From NCBI RefSeq assembly GCF_011075055.1, contig NC_058151.1, positions 9,008,251 through 9,072,250 on the forward strand: a stretch of 64,000 nt of DNA. Direction: 5' to 3'. The notes beneath the pieces are model-generated. The model had not been told where the DNA came from, ran no database searches, and was given only the letters and a program-made list of their open reading frames with translations. Position numbers and translations under genes: made by a program. The stretch is from Mangifera indica. Its lineage: Eukaryota > Streptophyta > Magnoliopsida > Sapindales > Anacardiaceae. Shown in pieces: positions 46,641-59,945 of this stretch; position 1 is the stretch's first letter, and each line of letters opens with the position of its first letter.

Positions 46641-47058
46641 AGTGTTAATCTAAATCTCTAATCTTACATATTTGTTTTTGTTTCATAATTGAAAACTAAG
46701 AATGTAAAGTAGACAAACTGTGTAATTTTGATTGGGAAATGATATTTTATTAATAAAAGTATTTTACTAATTAAGTTAGTTACACTACTGATAGTTCAAT
46801 TGGAAAAATTTATTAGCTTAGGTGAAATGCTTATTTATGATATGTTTGAGGTAAAAATCGTGTAAAAAACGTATTTGGTGAAGAATGAAGGGTAAGTAAG
46901 ACCCTACCTAGGTGAGGTTAGTCTAGGTGCACCCTGCCTAGGCAAGATTCCAAGCGTGTCGCGCCTAGGCTAATTTCCACTATAATTTAAGAAATTTAAT
47001 TTTCCAATTATAATTTCTAAAGTTTATTTGCTTATTGTAGGTTTACTTTCAATTTAAA
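46641..47058. other. Stretch between hAT and MULE remnants
   Basis: No gene is recognised. GCCTAGGC-type words at 46895-46975 (CTACCTAGGTGAGG, CTGCCTAGGCAAG, CGCGCCTAGGC) recall subterminal repeats of hAT elements. Confidence 0.4.
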
Positions 47059-47935
47059 ATGGAAAAATTTGCATTTAAGATTCGGTTTAGAAGACAATGG
47101 ATTATAGGAGATGACAATGTTATGAGATATGTTGGTAGGAATGAAAGAGCGATTTGCATTGACATAAGTACTGATATTGAAGGATTTGTTGCAAAAATCT
47201 ACTATTGTCTTAAAATTGATCGAAGTTAATCACATGTTCACATATCTCTAATGAAGCATCGATGAGTAGAAGGCCATATGAGATTTGAGATGATGATGAA
47301 GTTGATGTGATGTTGGTAGCAAAAAGAAAACGAGGATTGACACAACTTTATCTCATGAAGAGTTGTATTGAATGAAGAGACAATCTACAAGAAGAACATA
47401 TTGATAAGGAAGAAATGAAGGATTATTCGACATACAATTGGGCACATCCACAAAATTTCTAGGAGTATGATGTGAATCATGATGATGATGCTAATGATGA
47501 TGATGATAATAAGGATTACAATGATGATGTTGAGGGTGATGTGATGATGATCAATTCACAAGGTTTGTGGATGTTGATTAGATGTACGATGTACCGATCC
47601 AAGACCCTGAATGTATAATGTATAAGAAGATGTTAAGAGAAGTCCAACCAATAATTGTATTGACAAGGTCAAGTTTAGCACAGGACATTATGGCTTGTTT
47701 GATCATGAAACATATACAGGTAATATTCATGCTCCTTATATGTTTCAATGGGTTTCTTACCCTACAATAGATGTTGAGGATACAGTTATTGGTAATCGTG
47801 AAACACGAACAGAAAATAGTTTAAAAGTAATGGGTTTTTATAATTCTAAAGGTGAATTGAAAATTTTATTTGAAAGACATGTTTTAGAGACAAGTTTTCA
47901 TTTCAAAGTACCTTACTTTGATAGGATATGATGAG
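47059..47935 (+). pseudogene. N-terminal remnant of a MULE (MuDR-type) transposase
   Basis: An ATG at 47059 opens a frame (MEKFAFKIRFRRQWIIGDDN...) to a stop near 47227. An Asp-rich (GAT repeat) stretch follows at 47470-47560. The frame 47695-47931 then has VIGNRETRTENSLKVMGFYN and SKGELKILFERHVLETSFHF, resembling the MuDR N-terminal region (VG..F.SKEELK.A...Y...........). No DDE domain is present. The sequence runs into a truncated gypsy LTR near 48010, so insertion or deletion there removed the rest. Confidence 0.6.
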
Positions 47936-48009
47936 AGACTTTTGGATGTTACGGTATATTGGCAACGTACACATTTGTCCACGAGATCAAATATTGTTAT
48001 ATCATAGAT

Positions 48010-50072
48010 AAGCTAGTGCCCATACTATCTTTATCATCCAGAATCAAACATCAAACTCCTATTAAGATGATAGTGGGTCTTATGTTTCATCCTTGTGCTT
48101 ATATTAGACTTAAGAACATGTAGACTATATGCTTTAACTCTCGGGTCAAATTATGATCCATCTAGTCCTATGGAACTATTCTTTAAATTCTTTACTGGTG
48201 TAACCATATAAGCTCTAGGGTTGAGTAAGTCGTTCTATCACTAAGGGACTACTCTCATGATTCCTAACTAACATGATCATATAGTTTATTGGTGAAAAGT
48301 ATTATTATTTGAAACCTATTTTTATAAATGCATACTTGGCTGATCGGACTGTATCAAATACAAGGATTTGACATCTTACCCATGTGAGCTCCCTCTTTGT
48401 TTCACCACACCCAAAACATGATCCTAAATAGGTTCTATAGTGAGCCAGTACCGCATTGTGGGTATAGTGTCCTACTACGGATATGCCTTACTACGAATGA
48501 TGTAGGGAATGTGTACTCATGATGCCCCATTGCAATGATCTTGTGACATCTAGCATGCATGCATTTCAAACCTCAATTTGTTTAGAGCTTGTCGTAGATT
48601 TCACTTAAAACATATATTGTGCTTTACTAAATCTCATTCTTTAGGCACATAGGGTAATATCACGAATCCGAGATTTTTATATTTTCTCTTAGGATGACAA
48701 CCCAATCTTTAGTTTTGTTCCTTTTCTCTTTTCGTTCTTCTACTCATCTTACACAGGTGTGTACCTTATGATACACAAGGGTGTATCCCTTTTTGGATAT
48801 ATACGACTTTCTTCCTCGTGGCCTCTCCTTATGTAACATTTTCTTATACATATAAGAGTGCGTCTCAATGACATGGGGCATATGCCCTCTTTAATACACT
48901 TTCTATTTTTACATTCATCTCGATCGTACTATTTCTTAGGGTTATTTTGGTCATTTCACCCCACTCACAATCATGTTAAAGCCATATGCGAGCAACTTCC
49001 ATGACCTAGTTAAACTCTTAATAGTCATTAACATCGAATGATTATTAGCACACTGAAAAAGCATAAGCTGAATTCTAGGCTTAGTGTACATGGGTGTGTG
49101 TCCCAAACCACATGACCATGTGTCACGCCTAGAAAATAACAGAGCACACCTAAATTGCACCTTAATCTGATCCTACATTTTTTTTAATCAATCCAAGAAT
49201 ACTTTTAGCATTAAGATCAACAACTCATCATCATAGTAACCCCATAACACCAACTAAATAGATAATATTATTATAACATTCACTTAATACGTGAAATTGA
49301 CCCTAATAAAATATGTTGATCACACAATAGCAAGAGGAGATAAATCACAACCTTTAAACTTTTAAGCATGCTATCATTACTAATCATTTTAAGAAACATC
49401 ATGATTAATCATAGAAGAGTTAATTTGGATTTGCTACACATTAAACAATTCTAATATTGCAATAACTCTTTCAAGAATATTATATAAGACATACATGATT
49501 ATATACTTCTTCTTGAATGTAACAACTCTAAATATTCACATAATCATGGTAGAGGAAAATCCCTCTTTTCATAACAACTCGCATGATACAGAGGTAACAA
49601 ACGTCCTACTTACCACTATTCCTAAGATTGCATAACTACGATTGAACCACAAGAACTCTTCTCTTTATCTTCCTCATTTCCATGTTGGCAGAAAGTGTCA
49701 CCAAAAGTTTTTCCAATATACGGTTCAAATATCATAGCCAAACACTCTTTACTTTTTCTTTTAAAATCATTTGTTTTCTTTTATCGATAAAATCCCTAAA
49801 ATGAAGCGATCATGCATTTTTAAAACTAAAACCACATAACATCTTACACGGGCATGTATCCACCATACATAACTATATATCATTTAATTCAAATTCATAT
49901 GGTAATCACCTTATCCAACTAACATGACAATGACTCATGAGCGTGGCCTTCACATATACAACCGTGTGTCCCTTAAAATTCATAAATTTAAATTTACTTT
50001 AAACCATTCACCCATCAATCATAATCATGCGTAAAAATTATTTTACTTTTTAGATATACCTTTGGGTGTTAT
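48010..50072 (-). mobile_element. Truncated 3' LTR of the third gypsy element
   Basis: From about 48014 the sequence follows the same order as 18400-18960 (for example GATTTGACATCTTA and GTGTCCTACTACGGATATG). Its first half-kilobase is missing. It ends at 50072, where on the minus strand a purine-rich tract (AAGAAGGGAGGAAT, 50073-50086) precedes TATAACACCCAAAGG. It diverges strongly from the array at 10.9-19.9 kb, so it is a different subfamily. Confidence 0.65.
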
Positions 50073-53000
50073 AATTCCTCCCTTCTTATTAGAATTCTAC
50101 CTCTAGAATTTACTAAAACATCTTAGGATGTTTCTCTCTCATGTCCTACTTTATCTCTTAGGTAGTTTCCTCAATCTTATGATTCCTTAAAAGTATCTTA
50201 ACTGAGGGAGTTTGCCGATTTCTTAGCTATTTGACCCTTTGATCTAGGATCTAAATTAGTCTCTCCTTATAACTTAAGTCCTTAGACAACTGAATCTCCT
50301 CAATTCTTAAAACATGTGAAAGATCACCAATATACTTACACAATGATGAAACATGAAACACATCATGAATACGGTTCATGCTCCTAGTAATGCAAGTCTA
50401 TAAACTACCTTACTAACCCATTCCATTATCTCATAAGGGTTGAGATATCTAGGAGCCAACTTATCTTTTCTCTCAAACCTCATTATATGCTTGAAAAAGG
50501 TTACTGTGATGAAAACTCTATCACCCACATTGAACTTCAAGTCTCTACATCTTTGATTTATATAGCTCTTTTGTCGATCTTAGGTTTGTTTCAACCTTTA
50601 TCTAATTAGCTTGACATTTTCAATCATCCTTTAGGTCAACTTTGGTCTTAGAGATTGTACCAAGGCATCTCTCTCGCCTAACTCATCCTAGTGTAAAGGA
50701 GAACAACACCTCTTACCATAAAGTACCTTATAATGTGCCATCTTGAAACGTGCTTGATAACTATTATTATAAACGAACTCCACTAAGGGTAACATTCTTG
50801 CCCTATGATCTAAACAATAGGCTCTCAACATATCCTTTAACACTTGATTAGTCATCTTAGTGTAACCATTAATCTGCTGGTGGTATGTTATACTAAATGC
50901 TAAATTAGTGTCCAATGATCTATGTAAACTCTTTTAGAAAGTTGACACAAACTGTGTATCCTTGTTTGATACTGTCATCTTGAGGATACCATGCAATCTG
51001 ACTATCTTTCTAATATACAACTTTCCCAACTAATTACTAGGGGTGATGTCCTTAATATGTAGAAAATGTGTTGACTTAGTCAATTTGTCAATAATTACCC
51101 AAAACATATTAAAACAACTCTGAACTCTTAGGAGCCTAATAATAAAGTCCATAAAGATATGCTCTCATTTTTACTCGAGCACACTGAGAGGCTAAAGCAA
51201 TCTTAAAGGTCTCTGATACTCATTCTTAATTTGTTAATAGGTGAGACACCTAGCAACATACTCACCTAAATCTTTTTTTCGTGTCTGATTAACAAAAACC
51301 CTTATTAAATCCTAATATATCTTTACACACCTAGTGTGAATAGTATAAAGAGAACTATAAGCCTTTGTAAGAAAACTTTACCTTAATGTATCAATTAGTG
51401 GAACACATACTCTACCTTTGAACTTAAGAACACCATCCACAACCCGAAGATTCATCTCAAGACCATCATTGAATTTTGGAACCCTCTATCTACACCAATC
51501 ATCCTCAAACTATGTTGTCATGATCTCACCTCTACTAACATGGATTTGATCTCCAATCTAGCTAGAACCTTAATAACAAACTCAATCCGCTTTTAGTCCA
51601 AGTTTGTCTTAATCTGTCTTTGAACTATTAACCGTGATATGAATATCTTCCTACTAAGAGCATCCACTATAACAATTGCTTTGCCTGAATTATACTTGAT
51701 ATCATAATCATAATCCTTTACCAACTTGAGCCACCTTATTTGTCTCATATTAAACTCTTTCTGAGTGAAACAATATCTGAGGCTTTTATGATTGGTGTAA
51801 ATGTTGCATCCTACCCTATAAAAATAATACTTCCAAATCTTAAGGTCAAACACTACTGTAACCAACTCTAAATCATGTGTGGGGTACCTAGTCTCAAAAT
51901 CTTTTAGTTATTTTGAGGCATATGCTATCACTTTGCTTTCCTACATCAATACTACTCTTAATCCACTATGAGATGCATCAATGTATAGATCATACTTGAC
52001 CCTATCCTCGAGGAGGGCCAACATATGAGCAGAAGTCAATTTCTTTTTTAACTATTGGAAAATCTTATCGCATGCATCTAACCACTAAAATTGAGTTTTC
52101 TTTTTTATGAAAGCTATGAGAGGTCTTGCCACCTTAGCAAACCCCTCAACTAATCTTTTATAGTACAATGTTAAGCCCAAAAAACTTTAAACCTCTTAAA
52201 CAATCTTTAGCCTCTACTAATCCAACACTGCCTTAATCTTGCTTGGATTAACAAATATACCCTCCACTGAAGCCACATGCCTTAAGAAAGCTACTCTGTC
52301 AAGTTAGAACTCATATTTTGAGAATTTTACATATAGTTGCTTTTCTCTTAACCTTTATAAAGTAAATCTCAGGTGTTACTTATGCTTCTTATAACTTTTA
52401 AAGTACACTAGAATATCATCAATGAATACCACTATGAGCTTATCTAGATAGTCATGAAACATCCAGTTCATTGAAACCATAAATATCGTAATGGCATTTA
52501 TTAGTCTGAATGACATCTAAACAAACCCAGAGTGACCATATCTCATTTGAAAAGTTGTCATGGTAATATCCTGTTCAATCACCCTTATCTGATGGCAGTG
52601 TAATCTTAAATTTATTTTGGAGAACACAATAACTCATCTCAATTGATCAAATAAGTTGTCTGTTTTAGGTAGTGGGTATTTGTTCTTTACTGTTATCTTG
52701 TTCATCTCTCTATATTCTATACACATTCTAATGGATCTGTCTTTTTTATTTTAATAAACAAGATGAGAGCTCTTTAAGGAGAATGACTCGGTCTAATGAA
52801 CATATTCTTAAGTAACTCTAGAAGCTACTTTTTAAATTCCTTTAACTTAACTGAGATTATTTTATAGGGTGCCTTGAATATAAATGTTATGGCCTGTGCC
52901 AGTTCTATATTGAATTCAATCTTTTGCTCATGAGTTAATCTTGGTAACTATTTCAAGAACATATCTAAAAACTTTCAATTAACTAGCGTCTCCTCAATAC

Positions 53001-53765
53001 TTAGACTTGACTCCACCTTACTCACCATGTGAGCAAGAAAACTTGTGCACCCCTTATTTAAAAGTTTTCTCACCTTTATGGTGTTGATAATCATACTTTT
53101 GTTACGTCTTTCACTGAGCTCAAACTAGTCTCTATCCTCAAGATTAAACCTGACTTTCTTGTGTCGATAGTCAATTTTAACATTGTTTTTCTCTAAAAAA
53201 TTCATCCATAAAATCATATCAAAATGTGACATTGTGAAAACCATTTAATCTACAAGAAATCTCCTGCCTTTAACTTCTATAGTCTATCCTAATAATATCT
53301 CATCACTAATTACTTACTCATCATCTGATGATTCTATCTTGACCTTCTGTGTCACTCTTATTGGTTGTATCCCTAATCTCTCAAGTAAACTTTTGGCTAC
53401 AAAACACTAAGTAACACCACAATTAATCAAAATATATAAAGGGATACTAGGGTAATAAATCTAACTAGTCACTATTAATGGGTTAACCTTGCAGATCCTT
53501 ATATGATGGTGAACATTCTAGCAATGGCTTCCCTACTAGCTGTTTTACTCTAGTTGAAGCCTTAGGACATAATTTGGCTATATGCCATGACTGATGACAT
53601 TTGAAGCAAACAACTTGTCCATACAAACATTCTTCTTAGTAGTGCTTGTCACACCTTTGACATACAAGTATCTCTGATTCTTTCTGTTTCTTATTACTTT
53701 TCCAACCTTTTATGTTACCCTTGGACTAAAACTGACATCTTTATAGCTTCTAGTAGTGAGTTTAA
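50073..53765 (-). pseudogene. Ty3/gypsy polyprotein remnant, third copy
   Basis: From right to left: zinc knuckle CFKCHQSWHIAKLC (about 53565-53610, canonical CX2CX4HX4C), protease region, reverse transcriptase (about 52850-52000), then RNase H at 51865-51593 (TNHKSLRYCFTQKEFNMRQI ... VDALSRK). Integrase follows to about 50650, including the frame 50915-50688 with FSITYHQQINGYTKMTNQVL and LVEFVYNNSYQ. All are broken by stops. Near 53765, within gag, the sequence changes abruptly into copia RNase H, so the gag start and 5' LTR are not contiguous. Confidence 0.85.
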
Positions 53766-56390
53766 AATTTCCTCCATAAACCAAGAATGCATCTTTAGTC
53801 ATTCTCAGGTACTTTAGGATACTTTTGACAGTTATCTCATGTTTTCCACTTGGGTCAGATTGATATCTACTACAATGCTTAAACTGTATGAGACATCAAG
53901 TCTCGTACATAGCATAATGTACATGATTGATACTATAGCCGAGACATATATGATCTTACTCATCTTATCTTTCTCAGATTGTGAAGACTAACACATCTCT
54001 TTTGAAAGATATACATCATGAGACATGGACAAAAACCCTTTCTTGGATTCCTCCATAAAGAATTTTGTTAACACCTTATCTATGTACGTATTTTGACTTA
54101 GGTTCAATAATGTACGCTTTCTATCTCGATAAATTTTAATCCCAAGAATGTAGACTACTTTTATTAAGTCTTTGATGGAGAAACACTTAGATAACCAAGT
54201 TTTTATCGATTGTAAGTTTGGTATGCCATTTCTAATAATCAAGATGTCATCGACATACAATACTAGAAATGCAATCACGCTCCTACTGACCTTCTTATAC
54301 ATATACGACTTATCTGCATTTTTGATAAAACCAAACTCTCGTACAACTTTATCAAAACGTATATTCTAACTTATAAAAACTTGCTTAAGCCTATAAATAG
54401 ACTTTTACAACTTATATATTTTATTAGCCTATCTAGCAAGAACAAAATCATCATGTTACACTATATAGACGTCTTCTATAAGGTTACTATTTAAGAAGGC
54501 AATTATAGTATAAAACAATAACAAGTATAATCCTAGTTGACTTAAGCATAGTAACTGGTGAAAAGGTTTCATCATAGTCATAGTTTGAAAACCCATTTGC
54601 ACAGTGAAAACAGTCATAGTATATTTTATAGGTATGCACATTACCTTCCATGTTAGTTTTTTTTTTTTTTTTGAAAACCAATTTGCACCCAACGGGTTTT
54701 ACTCTTTTAGGCATATCCACCAAAATCCATACTTAGTTTTGGTAAATGGAGTCTATTTCAAATTTCATAGTATCCAACCATTTATTAGAATATGGACTTA
54801 AGACAACGTCATCTTAAGTCTTAGGTTTGTCATCAGAGATGAACAATATGTTATCATACTGTGCTATAAGAAAACCAAATTTTCCTAGCTCGTGATGTAC
54901 TCATGTAGATCTGCATAGCTCTTGTGTGCTCTGAGGTTATTTCTCTCAAGTTTGAGAAACTTCATTATGATCAACCATCTATGATGACACATCGTTATGT
55001 CTAACATCTATGGTATCTTGTGGTATAAAAACTTCATCAAGTTCCAGTCTTCTCCCACTAGTCCTCTTGAGAATAAATTCTTTCTTAAGGAACACACTAG
55101 TACAAGCAATAAAGACTTTTCGCTTTTTCGGGTGGTAGAAGTAGTATCCCTTAGTTTCCTTTGGGTATGCCATAAAAATACACTTTTTGGACTTAACAAT
55201 CAACTTATTTGAAGTTAATTTCTTGACATAAACTTCACAATCTTAGATCCTTAAGCATTCTATATTGGGCTTTCACTTAGTCCATAACTTATATGAAGTT
55301 TTATCTACAAATTTAGATGGACATAGTTTAGTGTATAGGTAATAGTCTTTAAGGCAGATCCTTAGAAAGATATGGGTAAATCAACAAAACTCATCATAGA
55401 CCTAACCATTTCCATCATGGTCTTATTCTTTCCTTCAGATATACTATTATATTATGGTATACCAAGAGAAGTGAGTTGACAGACTATCTTATGTTCTTAC
55501 AGGTATCCTCTGAATTTAGCATTTAGATATTCACTTATACAGTTACTACCAAAGATTTTTATTTGTTTCCTAAGTTGCTTCTCTACCTCGTTCTTGAATT
55601 CTTTGAATTTATTAAAGCATTTACATTTATGTTTCAATAAAAACACATAGCCATATCTACTAAGGTCATCAATAAATATAATGAAGTATGTTTTCGTATA
55701 TCTAGTATGCACAGTCATAGGCCTACACATATCGTTGTGAATGATCCCTAACAATTCAGTCACCCTTATACTGTGTCCAGTGAAGGGTGTTTTCGTTATT
55801 TTATCCAATAGGCATGATTCGCATTCATCATAAGATTGGAAGTCAAATGATTGCAAACTCTTTGTTCAAAAAGTCTTGATATGTGTTTCAGTCCTATATG
55901 GCCTAGCCTATAATGCCATAGATATGTGGTATTCAGTTTGTTTTTTTTAAATGTTTATTATTTTGCACATTGAGGATTTCATTATCCAATTTTAGAAAAT
56001 TATGCAAATCAGTCATTCCATAAAAAATATTATTAAAGCTACTGGTTATAGTATCGCCAATAATAAAAAAATAAATATCCTTCCTTATCTAAAATAAATA
56101 CAAAAATTAAATTTTAAAAACAGACGAAACATTAAATCTAAAATAAGCCTAGTGGGCAACCTAAGATAATAAATTTTTATGACTAATGTAGCAACACGTG
56201 GTCTATTTTCAACTCGTAGGTCAACCTCTCATTTGATAAGTACTTTACTATATCGCAATTCTTGCATATCAAAACAAATATGAGTACCACATTCTGTGTT
56301 TACAACCTAAGATGAACAAGGAGAATAGTTTATCTTAATAACAAACATATCTCAAGTAGAAGCTTCAACTACTGTAAAAGAGAACATTCT
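53766..56390 (-). pseudogene. Ty1/copia polyprotein remnant: protease to RNase H
   Basis: From right to left: a protease remnant VNTECGTHICFDMQELRYSK (about 56310-56250; the usual DSG is TEC), GAG-pre-integrase (near 55900-55950, HIGLKHISRLF), and integrase 55856-55497 (CESCLLDKITKTPFTGHSIR, FIIFIDDLSRYGYVFLLKHK). The integrase tail is at 55203-54979 (CIFMAYPKETKGYYFYHP). Reverse transcriptase follows, with YDETFSPVTMLKSTR at about 54590-54540 and LYVDDILI in 54302-53988. RNase H begins (IMYIMLCTRLDVSYSLS) and stops near 53766 at LVYGG-like sequence. The RNase H end and 3' LTR are missing. Several stops and frameshifts. Confidence 0.88.
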
Positions 56391-56394
56391 AGTT

Positions 56395-56422
56395 TTAAAT
56401 ATATATGTTCAAATGTATATGT

Positions 56423-56470
<48 letters not shown>

Positions 56471-57350
56471 AGAGAAAGACAAAAAAAAAAAAAAAGGAAA
56501 CTTATACCTTTTTCCATTATCTTCTCCCGTCTCTTCCAAAAAAAAGTAGTTTTCTTCATTCTTTTTCCTTTTTTTTTTTAAGGAAAGTGGATGATTTGAA
56601 GGGTTTTGAAAGAAAAGTACGGAAAGAAAAGTAAGGAAAGAAAAAAAGAGGAAGCACTTTTAGAGCCTTGGTAACTAAAAGATATCTTTCTTTTCCCTTT
56701 TCCTACGTTTATATATATTGGATGCATGTTATATAAAGATGTTAGTGTGTTATGGTGATAAAAGAAGGAAGATAAAAAGGAGGGAGCTAATTTAGCAAAG
56801 ATTGACTTGAAATAAGGTAAGTGGAATCATTCTTGGTATGTTTCATATTTTATGCTTTTGGTTCCTTGGCTCGATTCCTTGAGGAGGTTATGCTATGAGA
56901 TTGAGTCCCGAGAGTGATTTAGAACAACAAAATGAGATAGTTTACTTAATTTTTCCCTTTACTGAGTGTTCTTCTCTCTCACTTCTTTTTTTTTCATGAT
57001 TGCAGGTATATTAGATCAAGGTAGCTACGAGGTAGGGTCAGGTCTGGAGCAGGTTATCTCTGATTTATGTTACATGCGTATACTCTATGTTTTGTTGACT
57101 TTTGGCCTTTTTCAGATAGTTGTATAGTTGTATATGATTACTCTATGTTTTCAAATGCTTTTCAGATGAGTTTTCATATGTGATATATACATTTTTTGTT
57201 TGCTTTCAAATTTTTAGTTTTTTTAGAATAATTTCTAAACACTTTTGGTGACGCGTTCATTTTAATTTTTTTTAAAAAAATAGATGCACCAAATATTAAT
57301 TCATAATATTTCTCTTTCAAAGGGTAATACTTTTGGGGAAGGATGTTATA
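56395..57350 (-). mobile_element. Probable solo LTR inserted in the copia polyprotein
   Basis: The copia sequence breaks off after the protease leader (about 56390) and resumes at the gag zinc knuckle (about 57352), with 0.95 kb of unrelated DNA between. On the minus strand the insert begins TTATAACATCCTTCCCC, in the style of plant gypsy LTRs, and contains AACACTCAGTAAAGGGAAAA near 56970. It includes a (TA)n microsatellite (56426-56467). No TSD could be fixed, so the borders are approximate. Confidence 0.5.
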
Positions 57351-57351
57351 A

Positions 57352-58140
57352 CTGCCTTTTTCTTTTTGTTTTTTAGGAAGACCTTATAATGTCTCATCCA
57401 GTGACCAGCTTTGCCATAATAGAAGTAGACAACCTTTCCTTTCCTCACACCACCTATTAGTTGAGTAACAGTATCTGGTTGTTTCTTTGTTTTGGGCTTC
57501 GGGTTACCCTTGGCTTTGCCTTTGCTTTTAGCCTTAGATCATAGTGCATGGGTTTCAACCATAAGCACATTAGTTGAAACTACCTTTCGTATCTCTTGTT
57601 TAGCCTGCTTGAGCATATATAACAATTCCTCTAAGGTTTTCTCCTTTTTATTTAGGTTAAAGTTCATGATGAAATAGCCTACGATTTAAGGAAGAATTTC
57701 AACACCAGGTTAATGGCAAGCTCATTGTTTATAATGAAGCCCAAGCTCGCCAACCACTTAATAAAACCAATCATCTTGATCATGTAAGGGCCAACTTGTC
57801 CTCCCTTGGAGAATTTGCAATCAAACAATGCACTTGACACCTTATATTGTTCAACCTTCGTATGAGTGGTATATAACCCTCGAATATGTGCAAGTATGGA
57901 TGAAACATCCATTTCCTCATATTGTTTTTGAAGCTCAAGTGACATGGAAGTTAGCATGAGGCACTAAACTTCCACGAAGTCATTAAGATACGTATTAGAA
58001 GTATTTTTTTTCCTTCTGATGGCATCGGGACCAAACTCATAGGGTAACGACCTATTAAAGATATAAAACTTCTGTTCTTGACATAGAATAATCTGAAGAT
58101 TTCTATACCAATCAACAAAGTTGCTTTTAATGAGCATATT
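57352..58140 (-). pseudogene. Ty1/copia gag remnant
   Basis: The N-terminal part reads SNFVDWYRNLQIILCQEQKF (about 58125-58065), matching the FxxWxRxLxxxLxxE region of copia gag. The frame 57957-57679 continues with LELQKQYEEMDVSSILAHIR, VSSALFDCKFSKGGQVGPYM and IKMIGF, the UBN2/gag domain. The zinc knuckle follows at about 57352-57430 (VVYFYYGKAGHWMRHYK), with all three Cys changed to Tyr. Not functional. Confidence 0.85.
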
Positions 58141-59945
58141 TTTTTTTAGAGTTAATCGATACTTTGGGTTTGATCGGTGATAATTTGATCTATGATTTAC
58201 AGATAAAGATAATTAGTAATTTTTATTCATAATTAATATTCATTTTAATTATGGATTTAATTAACTAAAATGCTTCCATTATTTTCTTCAAGTCAATAGC
58301 CCTTACTATTGTACTCGAAAAGTTCCGATGAACTTTCTAGTGGACTGAGACCTTTTCACATTAATTTTCCCCTTCATTTTGGCGAACAAGTTTGAATAAT
58401 CGAATAGGTCAATTTCAAATTAATCACCAAAATCCCATGATCTCAAGTTAAGTTTTGGCCCAACAAATTATACAGCCTCAAATATGACTCTTGGTATCAG
58501 TAAAGTAGATACTATATATCACCTTATATCAACAAATGCATTCCCTACTCATGCCTCTAATACACTTTACCTCCGTTTTGACAAATAAGCAAAATACACT
58601 AGTTAAGTCAGACCCAATATAAACATCTCTTAATTTTTCACTTGGTAAAAGTATACCCTTTGTTTTGGCGAACAAGGTTCCAAGAAATAAGGGCTTAATT
58701 AGAGCATCATATTAGAAAACACCAATTTAATCTTAGACTTAATATTTAAATTGAGGGTTTTTAATTAATTAGTCTCATCAGATTTTATGTCGTATATTAG
58801 TTGATATTTAAAAAAATATAACCATTCACATCTATCCAACAACGAAAAATTAAAACGTGTTAGTACACAACCATAACTAATGTCAAACCTCTCGAGCTAA
58901 GAGAGGTCTGATTGGTCAGCCTAGGTGAATATTTTGTCTTCGGATCTTTGTCTTTACGCTTGTCCTTTTTCATCTCAGTCTTTAATAATTACATGACTTT
59001 ATTTCCTAGTTACATTATTCTAAGAAAATAAAATAACAACCTAAACTAAAAATGAAGGGGAATTAAAGTAGGACGTGTAGACCTTATTTGAGAATTATAA
59101 CCCAAAGAAAATAAATAAAATAAAAACACTCACATTAGTTCATTGTTGTGTACTAGACACCATGCATACATACATTCATAAATACACATCTTATTAAAAA
59201 TAAATTTTAATTATTAATTAGCCAAGTGTTAAATTACATTTTTATCCTTAAAATTTTGCAAAATAATTGTTTAACTGTAAAAGTTAAGGAAATTTCAATT
59301 TTAGTTCCAATTTAACAAAACTCGAACCAAAATCTAATTCCCAATCTCGAAGGGCATGTACACATCTCGGGAGACATGTCGAGAGCATGATAGAGGACCA
59401 CTGTACATGGTTTGCAGAAAAATAATCATGACTTAGGCAGAAAAACTACCCAACCATGTATAAGTTCAAAGTGCGGCGAGTGCACCAATGGCGTAGGTCG
59501 AGATGTGGAACAACCTAGCTATACCGACACTACCTTGTTCAGTTTTCATTCTAGTCGTGTAAGGTGATGTTTCCAACCTCGGTTTCTAGACTTTCCAGTG
59601 ATTGAAAATCTAAGAGCTATCTTACAAAGGCAAGCTAATCATCATGTTAGCTACAGTGATGTGTAAACCACGCTCATATGACAAACTGAGTATCAACCTT
59701 GAATTTAATCTTGCATCAACAATTAAACTTAAGAAAATTTTAGGAATAATCACGCAATAAATTTAACACATCTTTACGTTGTTCATAAACTCAACAAATT
59801 GCATGGCAACATGATTGTAAATCAATTTTACCAATTTTAGGGTTTTGATTATTTATCAATTACATGCTACAACGTATAAAAATGACCAAAGCTTGCAAGT
59901 ATATTTTCATGAAAGTGTGTGTAAACAGTGGCTCTGATACTACTA
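58141..59945 (-). mobile_element. Long leader of the copia element
   Basis: About 1.8 kb lies between the start of gag and the primer-binding-site complement GCTCTGATAC at 59931-59940. No open frame of note. Part may be a further old insertion, but I see no clear ends. Confidence 0.45.
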
